A stretch of 64,000 nucleotides of DNA from Candidatus Bilophila faecipullorum. GTDB lineage: Bacteria > Desulfobacterota > Desulfovibrionia > Desulfovibrionales > Desulfovibrionaceae. Shown here in pieces: positions 25,495 to 33,627 of this stretch; the first letter of the stretch is position 1; the number at the start of each line of letters is the position of its first letter. A program made the position numbers and the translations under genes. The DNA is taken from NCBI GenBank assembly GCA_944326695.1, contig CALVEZ010000006.1:55664-119663 (forward strand). The letters run 5' to 3'. Under the pieces are notes generated by a model. That model searched no databases. It was not told where the DNA came from and worked only from the letters and a program-made list of their open reading frames with translations.

Positions 25495-27282
25495 ATGCAA
25501 AGGACATTCAGAGGAATCGTCCTGTCCGCCGTGGCCGCGTGCCTCGTGGCGCCGGCAGCGACGGCAATCACGGCGCAGGCCGCGGAGAAACCGCAGGAGT
25601 GGGAGCTGGTCAATCCGGCTGGCATTATCGAAAAGGCGGCCATTGATCCGGCCAAGCGGATCACTTCGCTTGAGGGCAAGACGATTGCCCTGCGCTGGAA
25701 CAGCAAGCATAACGGCGATATAGTGCTTGACCATCTCGCCGAACTGCTGGCCAAGAAATACCCCACTGCCAAGATCATCAAGACCTATGAAACGGACAAG
25801 AGCCTGAACGGCATCTCCGGTTCGGCCTCCGAATCCGAACGCGTCGCCAAGGCTGTGGCCTCGGTGAAGCCGGATTTGGTCATCGCCTCCCAGTGCGACT
25901 GAGGCAGCTGTACCTCATGGCTGGTAGTTGACCAGTGTAATCTTGAGAAAATGGGCGTTCCCACGGTAACCATCGCAACCGACCAGTTTTTGACCCTTGC
26001 CCGCGGCACCCAGAAAAGTCAGGGGCTGACGGACATGTGTTTCGTCGTCGTTCCCCATCCCATCGGCATGCTTCCCAAAGCTGAAGTGGAAGCCAAGGTG
26101 GACGCCGCCTTTGAGGATATCGTCAAGGCCGCGACCCAGTGGAAGCCGGCCAAGGAAAAGGAAACAGCCCAGGAAAAGCCTTACCCCGCCAAGACCTTCA
26201 AGTTCACCGGCACCTATGCCGATGTGAACAAGCTGTTCGCCAAGCGCAAGTGGTCGCTCTCTCTGCCCATTGTTCCGCCTACCGTGGACAAGGTGCAGGC
26301 CATGCTCAAGGGCACCAAGCGTGATCCCGCCGAAGTGGTGTGGGTCGTTCCGCCCCGTCAGGGCATGCTGACCGTCGAACTGGTGGCCACGCTCGGCGTC
26401 ATGGCCGGAGCCCAGCCCGAACACATGCCCCTGCTGCTTGCCATGGTCGAGGCCATGAAGGCCCCTGAAGCGGCGTGGCGCGGCACTTCCACCACCACGG
26501 CCGCCACATGCCCGCTGGTGATCATCAGCGGACCCATCATTGAAAAGCTGAAGCTCAATGACGGCACCGGCACCGCCGGCGGTGAAAATCCAGCGACCAA
26601 TGCTCTTGGTTATTTCGTCAATCTTGTCGGCGATGTGGTAGGCGGGTCCGTACCTCCGAACATGGACAAGAGTACGCACGGCACTTCTTTCGACCTGATC
26701 GCCAACGTGGTCTGCGAAAACGTCAAGGGCACTCCGTGGAAGAAGACTTTCGCCGAAGAACAGGGATTTTCCCGTAACGACAGCATCGTCACCATCTCCA
26801 CGTCCTATCCGCCCAATGCCAACATTGACCACGACAGCGTGGCCAGTGAAGACCTGCTGAACACCTTCAGCGCCGGCATCGCGGGGACGGCATCCGGTAT
26901 CGCCAGTTGCCTGACCGTTCATGTTCCCGATGCAACAAATCCTTATAACAGACCTCTCAGCCAGTGGAACAACTCCGCGACCTACGCAGTGCTTATTCTG
27001 TCGCCCGAGCACGCGGACACCATGTTCCGCGACATGAAGTCCAAGGAAGCCATCCAAGACTATCTGGTGAAGAACACGGTTCTGCCGTACAAGTGGTACA
27101 CCAAGGCTACCTGCGAACCAGGCAAGGCCTTCGGTCCCTACGACGCCAATACGCTGATTCCCCGCTTCACGCAGCCGGAATCCATCAAGCTGGTCGTCTC
27201 CGGGGGGCCGGGCAAGCAGTCCCAGATATGGGTTCCGTTCCCGCAGGTATGGAAGCCCGTTTCCGCGAAGATCGCGGAGTAA
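25495..27282 (+). CDS. Exported UGSC-motif selenoprotein 2 (UGA at 25900-25902 read as Sec)
   Basis: 595 residues with Sec136 at the in-frame TGA; the junction reads CD-U-GSCTSWLVVDQ. It aligns end to end with UGSC-1: a signal peptide (AITAQAAEKPQEWE), the UGSC domain, and the C-terminal domain from WSLSLPIVPPT (about 262) to SGGPGKQSQIWVPFPQ. Differences are scattered through both domains, so this is an old duplication. AAAAGGAG lies 7 nt before the ATG at 25495. It follows its own CpxR-like box and ends at a terminator. Without Sec insertion translation would stop at residue 135, losing most of the protein. Reaction unknown; a Sec-x-x-Cys exported redox enzyme is the simplest reading. Confidence 0.92.
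25920..25936 (+). promoter_or_regulatory. Bacterial SECIS-like hairpin of UGSC-2
   Basis: GCTGGT (25920-25925) pairs with ACCAGT (25931-25936), 6 bp with one G-U, around loop AGTTG, 17 nt after the UGA. The 22 nt TCATGG...CCAGT containing it are identical to UGSC-1, whereas codons just before it vary at silent positions. Confidence 0.75.
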
Positions 27283-27294
27283 TCCTGTAACCGT

Positions 27295-27325
27295 GGGGGA
27301 CTCTCTGTCTAGGGAGTCCCCTTTT
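27295..27325 (+). terminator. Rho-independent terminator of UGSC-2
   Basis: GGGGACTC ... GAGTCCCC (27296-27303 / 27313-27320) followed by TTTT, 14 nt after the UGSC-2 stop. The remaining gap to 27580 holds no gene and should carry a promoter for the next one. Confidence 0.8.
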
Positions 27326-27580
27326 CGCATGTGCGACCGCACCGCCGGGAGGCGCCGTCGGGTCGCTGCCCCGGCAGTTCTCTCGGGAGGAAACCCGCCG
27401 GGGCTTGCCGGTTTCCCGTATTGTTTCCTATGCTGTCGGAAGCCCGCCATGTTGTTCTCATCCGTTCGAAACATTTGGATGGAGTGTGCGGCAGGGTTTC
27501 TGGGAAAAAGCGCAAGGGCGGGTGGAGCGATTCCATTGTGCATCCGTTACGAGCGCCCAACGGTAAAAAAGGAGACTTTC

Positions 27581-28795
27581 ATGCGAATCGTCCTTCCCGT
27601 ATTACTGGCGGGATTTTTGTTTCTGGCCCCGGCGCGGGCGGCGACTCTTACGGTCTGCAATCCCGCCGGACAGAGCGAAGACGGCGTCTATGTGGATACG
27701 GTTCTTGAGACTACGACCGGCGTCGAGACCGGTTTCCCGCGCGAGTTTACCGAAACGCTCGAAGTCGAGGGCGACGGGCTGGAGGCGTTCAACGCCCTGT
27801 TCCTTTACCGCGGCTGGGGCGACGGACTTCCGCTCGTACCGCCGACGCCCGAGAGAGTGGAAGCCATGCTCGCGGGCTATGATCTGCCCGGCGATTTCCC
27901 CATCGCCACGCTCGCGCCCATGGATGGCGTAGCCACGGTGGAAAAGATCGCTGTCAATGCTGTCATGGCCGGGTGTGAACCACGGCATATGCCTCTGCTG
28001 GTGGCGGCCGTGGAGGCTGTGAGCCAGCCGGAATTCGATCTGCGCGGCATGTCCACCACTACAAATCCGGACTCCGTACTCGTCATTGTAAGCGGTCCCA
28101 TTGTGGACCGACTCGGCATCAACGCCGGGACCAACACCTTCGGACGCGGCAACCGGGCCAATGCCAGCATCAGCCGGGCGCTGCATCTCATCATCAACAA
28201 TGTGGGCGGAAGCCGTCCCGGAATCACGGACATGTCCACGCTCGGCCAGCCGGGCGAATTCGTCATGTTTCTGGCCGAGAACGCCGCGGCCAGCCCGTGG
28301 CCTTCCTTTCATACGGAATATGGTTTTCTGCCTGAGCGCAACGTAGTGACCGTCGCGGCGGTGGAGGGGTATTCCGGCATCATGGGAATCGGCTACACTC
28401 GACCGGAATTTCTGGACCTCATCGCCGCGTGGCTGCGTGGACACGACAGGCCCTATCGCCGGAACATCATCGTGCTCGTCGCGCAGGATACGGCGCAGAT
28501 GCTGGCGCGCGAGGGCTGGACACGGGACGGCATCCGTCAGTATCTCCGGGAACACGCACGCATTCCCTTCGGCGAGTGGAACCGGCAATACCACGGAGCC
28601 AGAGAGGCCAGAAAGGGCGTGCCCGAGGAGGTTTTCGCCATTACAGCCCCCAATGTGCTGGTGAACAAGCCGTTCTGGGACTCCATGCCCATCATCGTGG
28701 CGGGGGGAACCGGAGAGAAGAGCATGATTCTGCCCTGTTGGGCTTCCGGGAGCATCGTCAGTCAGGAAATACGGCTGCCTGTGAACTGGAAATAG
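27581..28795 (+). CDS. Exported Sec-less paralogue of the UGSC proteins' C-terminal domain
   Basis: 404 residues with signal peptide (cleavage near ARA-ATL). From residue 79 (GWGDGLPLVPPT) to the end it matches the second domain of UGSC-1/2: PPTPERVEAML, the HMPLL segment, a Ser/Thr run (MSTTT), SGPIVDRL, and AGGTGEKS near the end. The mature N-terminus keeps the NPAG strand that starts the UGSC domain (CNPAG here, VNPAG there), but the Sec/Cys part is missing, so it may be a deletion derivative. AAAAAAGGAG precedes the ATG. It may be a partner subunit or a regulator of the selenoproteins; function unknown. Confidence 0.82.
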   Translation: MRIVLPVLLAGFLFLAPARAATLTVCNPAGQSEDGVYVDTVLETTTGVETGFPREFTETLEVEGDGLEAFNALFLYRGWGDGLPLVPPTPERVEAMLAGYDLPGDFPIATLAPMDGVATVEKIAVNAVMAGCEPRHMPLLVAAVEAVSQPEFDLRGMSTTTNPDSVLVIVSGPIVDRLGINAGTNTFGRGNRANASISRALHLIINNVGGSRPGITDMSTLGQPGEFVMFLAENAAASPWPSFHTEYGFLPERNVVTVAAVEGYSGIMGIGYTRPEFLDLIAAWLRGHDRPYRRNIIVLVAQDTAQMLAREGWTRDGIRQYLREHARIPFGEWNRQYHGAREARKGVPEEVFAITAPNVLVNKPFWDSMPIIVAGGTGEKSMILPCWASGSIVSQEIRLPVNWK

Positions 28796-28844
28796 AAAAT
28801 GAACCTGTCTGCGCGTCCCGCTCAAGGGGCAGGCCAAAGGATTC

Positions 28845-28859
28845 TTCACAATTTTTTAC
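28845..28859. promoter_or_regulatory. CpxR-like box upstream of the helix-hairpin-helix gene
   Basis: TTCAC-AATTT-TTTAC (GTAAA-N5-GTGAA on the minus strand), 89 bp before the start at 28949. Third member of the shared set. Confidence 0.6.
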
Positions 28860-28948
28860 AAAAATTGCATACGCACTTTACAGTCATCGGTTATTGTCGA
28901 TCATAACGAATGAGTTGCAGAATCCATTAATTTTTTCGGAGCACCACC

Positions 28949-29263
28949 ATGAAAAAGATTCTTTCTCTTGTCTTCGTAGCCCTGTTTGCCGTTTCCTTCT
29001 GCGCCACGAGCGCGTTCAGCGCCGATCCGAACCGGCAGGAAGTGACCCAGCGCTTTGAACTGAACAGCGCCACCGCCGAAGAACTGGCCGGCACCGGAGC
29101 CATCCCGCTTGAGACCGCCAAGAAAATTGTGGAGCTGCGCGATCAGCTTGGTTCCTTCCAGGGGTATGAAGACCTTGAAGAACTGGAAATTCCCGCCGAC
29201 CAGATGGAAAAGCTGCGCTGGAATACGACCATTCAGGGCATTGCCAGCGATTGCAACTGCTAG
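28949..29263 (+). CDS. Small exported helix-hairpin-helix protein
   Basis: 104 residues: signal peptide (cleavage near AFS-ADP), then a ComEA-like helix-hairpin-helix pair (LNSATAEELAGTGAIPLETA, then LGSFQGYEDLEEL). It ends in DCNC. In DNA-uptake proteins this fold binds DNA, but single exported copies occur in many settings, and the two C-terminal cysteines and the location suggest a redox or scaffold role here. It opens the block leading to the molybdoenzyme and has its own CpxR-like box. Confidence 0.8.
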   Translation: MKKILSLVFVALFAVSFCATSAFSADPNRQEVTQRFELNSATAEELAGTGAIPLETAKKIVELRDQLGSFQGYEDLEELEIPADQMEKLRWNTTIQGIASDCNC

Positions 29264-29416
29264 CATCCCCGTGCGGGGCGCGTTTCGCCCTGCGACCATG
29301 ACCGGGATTTTTTTGGCGGGTGTGCTGCGGAGGGGGAGCCTTCCGGAGCACGCCTCCTTTTGGAAAGGGGCAGAGGCGCGGTCGTTTCCTTCGTCTTGCC
29401 GGCAAAGGAGCCTTTC

Positions 29417-29813
29417 ATGTTCGCGCCGTATGCTTTTCGGTCCGTGATGCTCGCCTTGTGCGCCGTTTTTGTTCTTGCCGTTCCGGCTGCGGCGTTCGAC
29501 GTGCCCGCCGTAGGGGCCGTGGATGCCGCCACGGCTTCGGAATTGATACGGTCCGTGCGCCCCACCGTGCTGGATGTATGTACGGCGAGTTCGCCGCGGC
29601 CATGTGCCCGGCGCGCTGCATATCCCGATGGCCGATCTGGAGCGCAGAATGGGAGATGTGCCGGGTGGGCGCATTCTTGTTCTCTGCCGTTCGGGCAAGA
29701 GGGCGGAAAGGGCCTGGAACCTGCTGCATGCCGCAAGACCCCGGCAGGAAATCTGGTTTCTGACGGGAAAGCCCTGCTACGGAACCAATGGCTCGTGGCG
29801 TTTTGCGGACTGA
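29417..29813 (+). pseudogene. Exported rhodanese-like protein, disrupted by two frameshifts
   Basis: The start at 29417 (AAAGGAG upstream) encodes a signal peptide and a rhodanese N-terminus up to VRPTVLDV. Near 29577 the frame shifts, and again near 29599; the three frames in turn read LDV, YGEFAA and GHVPGALHIPMADLE, which joined give the normal rhodanese pattern. The rest (ILVLCRSGKRA with the active-site Cys loop) is intact to the stop at 29813. Two one-base deletions within about 22 nt explain it. Either the gene is dead or the assembly has an error here. Rhodaneses move sulfane sulfur; an exported one beside a molybdoenzyme would suit sulfur or polysulfide chemistry. Confidence 0.8.
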
Positions 29814-29849
29814 TGCGGACCATCCATTTCTATCCGAGAGGGGCAGCTC

Positions 29850-32018
29850 ATGCCTGACAGTTATTCCAGACGCAATTTTCTGAAATTGAGCGCGGCCCTG
29901 CTGGCCGGAGGCGCCGCGATCAGCGCAGGGGCTCCTCTTGCTCAGGGGATGGGATTTTCTGGAACCGGGGACGCGGGTCCCGTGAACGAGGTCAAGGGAT
30001 ACTGTCCGTTTTGTCAGGTCCGTTGTACCTACCGGGCGCGGGTGCGCGGGGGTAAGGTTCTCAGCGTGACAGGCGAAAAGGACAACTACTGGACCGGCGG
30101 TGCCATGTGCCCCAAGGGCATGTCCATCGTGGAACTGATGGGAAGTCCGTATCGCATCACCGAACCCATGCGACGCACGTCCGACGGCGGGTGGGAGCGC
30201 ATCTCCTACGCTCAGGCCGTGGACATGGTGGTGGAACGAATGGCCGCAGTCATCAAGAAGCACGGCAAGGACGCCGCCAACCGTGTGGGCATGACCATGC
30301 CCCTCTGGGACTGCCGCGAAAGCGAGATTGCCGCCCTTATGATGTTGCGGATTGCGGGAAGCGTGCATGCCATGCCTCCGGGCGAGTCGTGCGTGTCCAG
30401 CGCGTCCAACATGCTGGGAGACATGATCGGCGTGAACTGCGGTTCCACCAAGGTGGACGAGCTGCCCAAAACACGGACGCTGGTTTTGTGGGGTGCGAAT
30501 GTCTGCGAGCTGTATCCCCCGTACAGCCGCTGGCTGGAGAAGGCCCGCGAGAAGGGCGTGAAGATCGTGTATCTTGATCCGCGCAGGACCCGGACCAGCC
30601 TGCTCGCAGACATGCAGCTTCGTCCCCTGCCGGGAACGGACGGCGCTCTGGCCGCCGGGGCCCTGCGGTATATTCTGGAGAATGGAGGGTACGACGAGGA
30701 ACGGGCACGGTTTCAGATCGAGGACTTCGACGCGCTGGCCCCCGATGTGGAAAGCTTCACCGTGGAACGGGTCGCGGAGGCGACGGGACTGTCGTCGGAA
30801 GAGATTACGAAATTTTATGCACTGCTGGCGGGAAGCCCGCGTACCATCGTCTGGCTTGGCGGTTCGCTGTGCCGCTATACAAACGGGATCAACTGCGTGC
30901 GGTCCATCATCCTCATGCAGGCGCTGCGCGACAACCTCATCGGGGAAGGAAAGGGCATGCTGACCTTCCAGAGCGGCAAGCCTGCCGGGGATGAGGAGTT
31001 CGTTGATCACTACTTCGGGGAAACCAAAACACCCAAGATGAATTTCCGTCGTCTGCGCAACACGATGGAAAAGGGCCGGCTGGACATCCTGTTCCTGAAT
31101 TCAAGCTACCGCCGGTATCCCGACAGCAAGGGCGTGCGCAAGGCCATCGACAAGGTACCTTTCGTCGTGCATTGCGGATTTTTTCTTACCGAAGAGACTG
31201 AGGCTGCCGACCTGTTCGTGCCCGCCACCTTCGGTCCGGAAAGTCAGGGGTCGGGATACGGCAATGAACAGCAGGTGGTCTGGCGGGAAAAGATGGTGGA
31301 TGCGCCCGGCTCCTGTGTACCCTCATGGCAGTTCTACAGAGATGTGGGGCGCAGGCTCGACCCGGAACGCTATCCTGATTTCCGGGATCCGGAGGACCTG
31401 TACCGGCGTTTTTCGGCTCTGATTCCATCCTGGAAGGGCATGACGCCCGAACGGCTGCGCGAGTCGCCGGACGGACTGGTCTGGCCGCTCTATTCGCTGG
31501 AGGAAAAGGAACGCTCCGGAAGCGTCTTTACGGAAGGAAAGCTGCTGACGCCTTCGGGCAGAATGAAGGTCGTGCATCCCCTCTTCGGACAGCCTTCCAA
31601 GTGGACGTTCCCCAAGGGCAGCCCGCTGGGCGGGGATCATGCCGACGAATTCCCGCTGGTGCTCACGCAGGGCAAGCAGTTGTGGCACTGGCAGCAGACG
31701 CTGACCAATTTTTCCAGAGCCGTGGCTCAGTTTTCCAATGGTCGCTTCATCTGGGTGCATCCCGAAACGGCGAAGGCGTTACGGCTGGAGCAGGGAGACA
31801 GAGTGATGCTTGAAACGATCGCCGGCGGAATCGAGGGATGGGTGGACATTACGGAGAACGTGCTGCCCGGAACCATTTTCACGCCGTCGAACCTGAACGC
31901 GACCACGCCGCTGGCCGAAAACCGCAGCGAGCATATCAGCAGCATTCTTCCCAATTACTGGGACCGTATTTCCTGTCAGCATAACGGAGTCGGGTGCCGG
32001 CTGCGCAAGCTGGCCTGA
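29850..32018 (+). CDS. Tat-exported molybdopterin oxidoreductase, catalytic subunit
   Basis: 722 residues of the DMSO-reductase family. The twin-arginine signal is SRRNFLKLSAA (6-16). The N-terminal 4Fe-4S site has C52, C55, C59 and C87 (CPFCQVRC ... CPKG). A candidate molybdenum-ligand cysteine is C181 in PPGESCVSSA. The C-terminal molydopterin-binding domain has the usual LTQGKQLWHWQQT and VHPETAKALRLEQGDRV parts. The length is near that of PhsA/PsrA-type thiosulfate and polysulfide reductases, but the substrate cannot be read from this. It is followed by electron-transfer and membrane subunits, so it is a complete three-subunit enzyme facing the periplasm. Confidence 0.9.
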   Translation: MPDSYSRRNFLKLSAALLAGGAAISAGAPLAQGMGFSGTGDAGPVNEVKGYCPFCQVRCTYRARVRGGKVLSVTGEKDNYWTGGAMCPKGMSIVELMGSPYRITEPMRRTSDGGWERISYAQAVDMVVERMAAVIKKHGKDAANRVGMTMPLWDCRESEIAALMMLRIAGSVHAMPPGESCVSSASNMLGDMIGVNCGSTKVDELPKTRTLVLWGANVCELYPPYSRWLEKAREKGVKIVYLDPRRTRTSLLADMQLRPLPGTDGALAAGALRYILENGGYDEERARFQIEDFDALAPDVESFTVERVAEATGLSSEEITKFYALLAGSPRTIVWLGGSLCRYTNGINCVRSIILMQALRDNLIGEGKGMLTFQSGKPAGDEEFVDHYFGETKTPKMNFRRLRNTMEKGRLDILFLNSSYRRYPDSKGVRKAIDKVPFVVHCGFFLTEETEAADLFVPATFGPESQGSGYGNEQQVVWREKMVDAPGSCVPSWQFYRDVGRRLDPERYPDFRDPEDLYRRFSALIPSWKGMTPERLRESPDGLVWPLYSLEEKERSGSVFTEGKLLTPSGRMKVVHPLFGQPSKWTFPKGSPLGGDHADEFPLVLTQGKQLWHWQQTLTNFSRAVAQFSNGRFIWVHPETAKALRLEQGDRVMLETIAGGIEGWVDITENVLPGTIFTPSNLNATTPLAENRSEHISSILPNYWDRISCQHNGVGCRLRKLA

Positions 32019-32082
32019 AAAGCGTTGCAGGGAATGGACATGAATCCGGCGTGAATGTGCCGAGCTACCGTGGAGAATCCGC

Positions 32083-32805
32083 ATGTCCCGTTATATTATG
32101 GTGATAGACGCCACCAGATGCATCGACTGCAAGGCTTGTATTCTCGCCTGTCAGCAGCGGAACGGCGTTCCTTACGAATACTCCCGCAACTGGGTTCGGG
32201 AGACTCCGGATCGGCTGGCCCCGCTGGGCATGGCTTACCAGCCAGGGGCATGCATGCACTGCGACAATCCGCTGTGCGTGAAGGCCTGTCCCACCCATGC
32301 CACCTACAAGGCTGAAGATGGAAGCGTGGTTATTGATCCGGACCGCTGCATCGGATGCGGCGGCTGCATCGAGGCCTGTCCGTATGACGCCCGCTACAAG
32401 AATCCCCTGACCGGGACGGCGGACAAGTGCGATTATTGCCGCAGCTCCACTCCGGGACAGATCCCGGCCTGTGTGCAGGTCTGTCCCGTGCATTGCCGCA
32501 TCTTCGGTGACGCGCAGAATCCAGACGATCCCGTTTCCCGCGTGCTTGCGGACGGTAAGCACGTGTATGTCGTGCCACCCGATTATGATACGCGGCCCAC
32601 CCTGGCCTATCTGAACAGGACGACGCCCACGGACTGGCCGCAGAAAAAGGACGTGCCCCCGGCGCTGGCCGCCATCGGGCCGCTTTCCTCCGTGGTCAAG
32701 GTTCTCGGCGGGCTGACGTTGTTCGGCGTGATCGGGGTATTCGTCAAACAGCTTTTTCTGCCCTCGGAAGACGGCAAACCCGCCGAAAAAGGAGACAGGT
32801 CATGA
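32083..32805 (+). CDS. Four-cluster ferredoxin subunit of the molybdoenzyme
   Basis: 240 residues. Four 4Fe-4S binding groups are visible: CIDCKACILAC, CMHCDNPLCVKAC, CIGCGGCIEAC and CDYC ... CVQVC. This is the PhsB/NrfC/FdnH design that carries electrons between a molybdenum subunit and a membrane quinol subunit. A hydrophobic segment near 205-225 (VLGGLTLFGVIGVFVK) probably anchors it, as in FdnH. It has no export signal of its own and would travel with the Tat-exported partner. Overlaps the cytochrome gene by 4 bp. Confidence 0.93.
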   Translation: MSRYIMVIDATRCIDCKACILACQQRNGVPYEYSRNWVRETPDRLAPLGMAYQPGACMHCDNPLCVKACPTHATYKAEDGSVVIDPDRCIGCGGCIEACPYDARYKNPLTGTADKCDYCRSSTPGQIPACVQVCPVHCRIFGDAQNPDDPVSRVLADGKHVYVVPPDYDTRPTLAYLNRTTPTDWPQKKDVPPALAAIGPLSSVVKVLGGLTLFGVIGVFVKQLFLPSEDGKPAEKGDRS

Positions 32806-33518
32806 ATGTAAGACGCCATTCGGCCTCCGCCATCTTCATGCACTGGTACAATGCGGTCTGCTGGCTGCTCCTGCTGTTTTCGGGATTCGCCCTTCTGGCC
32901 AACCCTCTCATGCAGCCCGTGGGTGAATGGTGGAGTTCGTTGTGGACAGGCCTGTTCGGTCCTCTCGGTCTGCTCCGGCTGCATGTGGTCATCGGCATGG
33001 CGTGGGTCGTCATGTACGCCGTTTATCTGGTCTTCAGGATACGTTCGGAGGCCTTGCCCTTTCTCCGGGAAATCACCGATCTGCACCCCGTTTCCGACAT
33101 GATCTGGTGCATGCGCAAGGGCATGTGGCTGGTTCTCGGAGAAAAGCTCATGCGCCGTCTGGGTCTTGATCCAGAACTGCCTCCGCAGGGGTTCTACAAC
33201 GCTGGCCAGAAGCTGGTGGCGGTCATTGCCGTTCTGTGCAGTCTCGGTCTTGCCCTGACCGGATTGCTTCTCGTATTCGTCTCCGGCCGACCGGGAACGG
33301 AGGAACTGCTGCGTATCTGCCTGCTCGTGCATTTCTGCTGTGCCGGTCTGATGGCCCTCTTTCTGCCCGTGCACATCTACATGGCCGCGTTCGCACCCGG
33401 CGAGGCTCCGGCCCTGCGGTCCATGTTCACCGGTTTTGTGCCTCTGGAACATGTACGACATCACAATCCGCTGTGGTTCCGCAAGCTGATGGAGAACGGG
33501 AGCACCAAAAACGGCTGA
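32802..33518 (+). CDS. Cytochrome b membrane subunit (FdnI/formate dehydrogenase gamma type)
   Basis: 238 residues with four predicted membrane helices (about 14-32, 50-75, 128-155, 165-190). Histidines suitable for two hemes are in HWYNAVCW, LRLHVVIGMAW, LLVHFCCAG and LPVHIYMAA. The plan matches the FdnI/b561 membrane subunits that exchange electrons with menaquinol. It completes the molybdoenzyme-Fe-S-cytochrome set and links it to the quinone pool. Confidence 0.9.
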   Translation: MNVRRHSASAIFMHWYNAVCWLLLLFSGFALLANPLMQPVGEWWSSLWTGLFGPLGLLRLHVVIGMAWVVMYAVYLVFRIRSEALPFLREITDLHPVSDMIWCMRKGMWLVLGEKLMRRLGLDPELPPQGFYNAGQKLVAVIAVLCSLGLALTGLLLVFVSGRPGTEELLRICLLVHFCCAGLMALFLPVHIYMAAFAPGEAPALRSMFTGFVPLEHVRHHNPLWFRKLMENGSTKNG

Positions 33519-33627
33519 TGGCTGACGCGTCGTTCGGGATTTCTCCGGAGAGGCGTGCATACATGGCGGGATCGGCGTTTTCCGTCGTAGCTGATTCCGG
33601 CGAATAGTCCCTTTGGCGGGGTTGAGC

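Noticed and set aside
29570..29605. Programmed frameshift in the rhodanese gene
   Set aside because: Two shifts would be needed within 22 nt, and no slippery heptamer or stimulating structure is visible.
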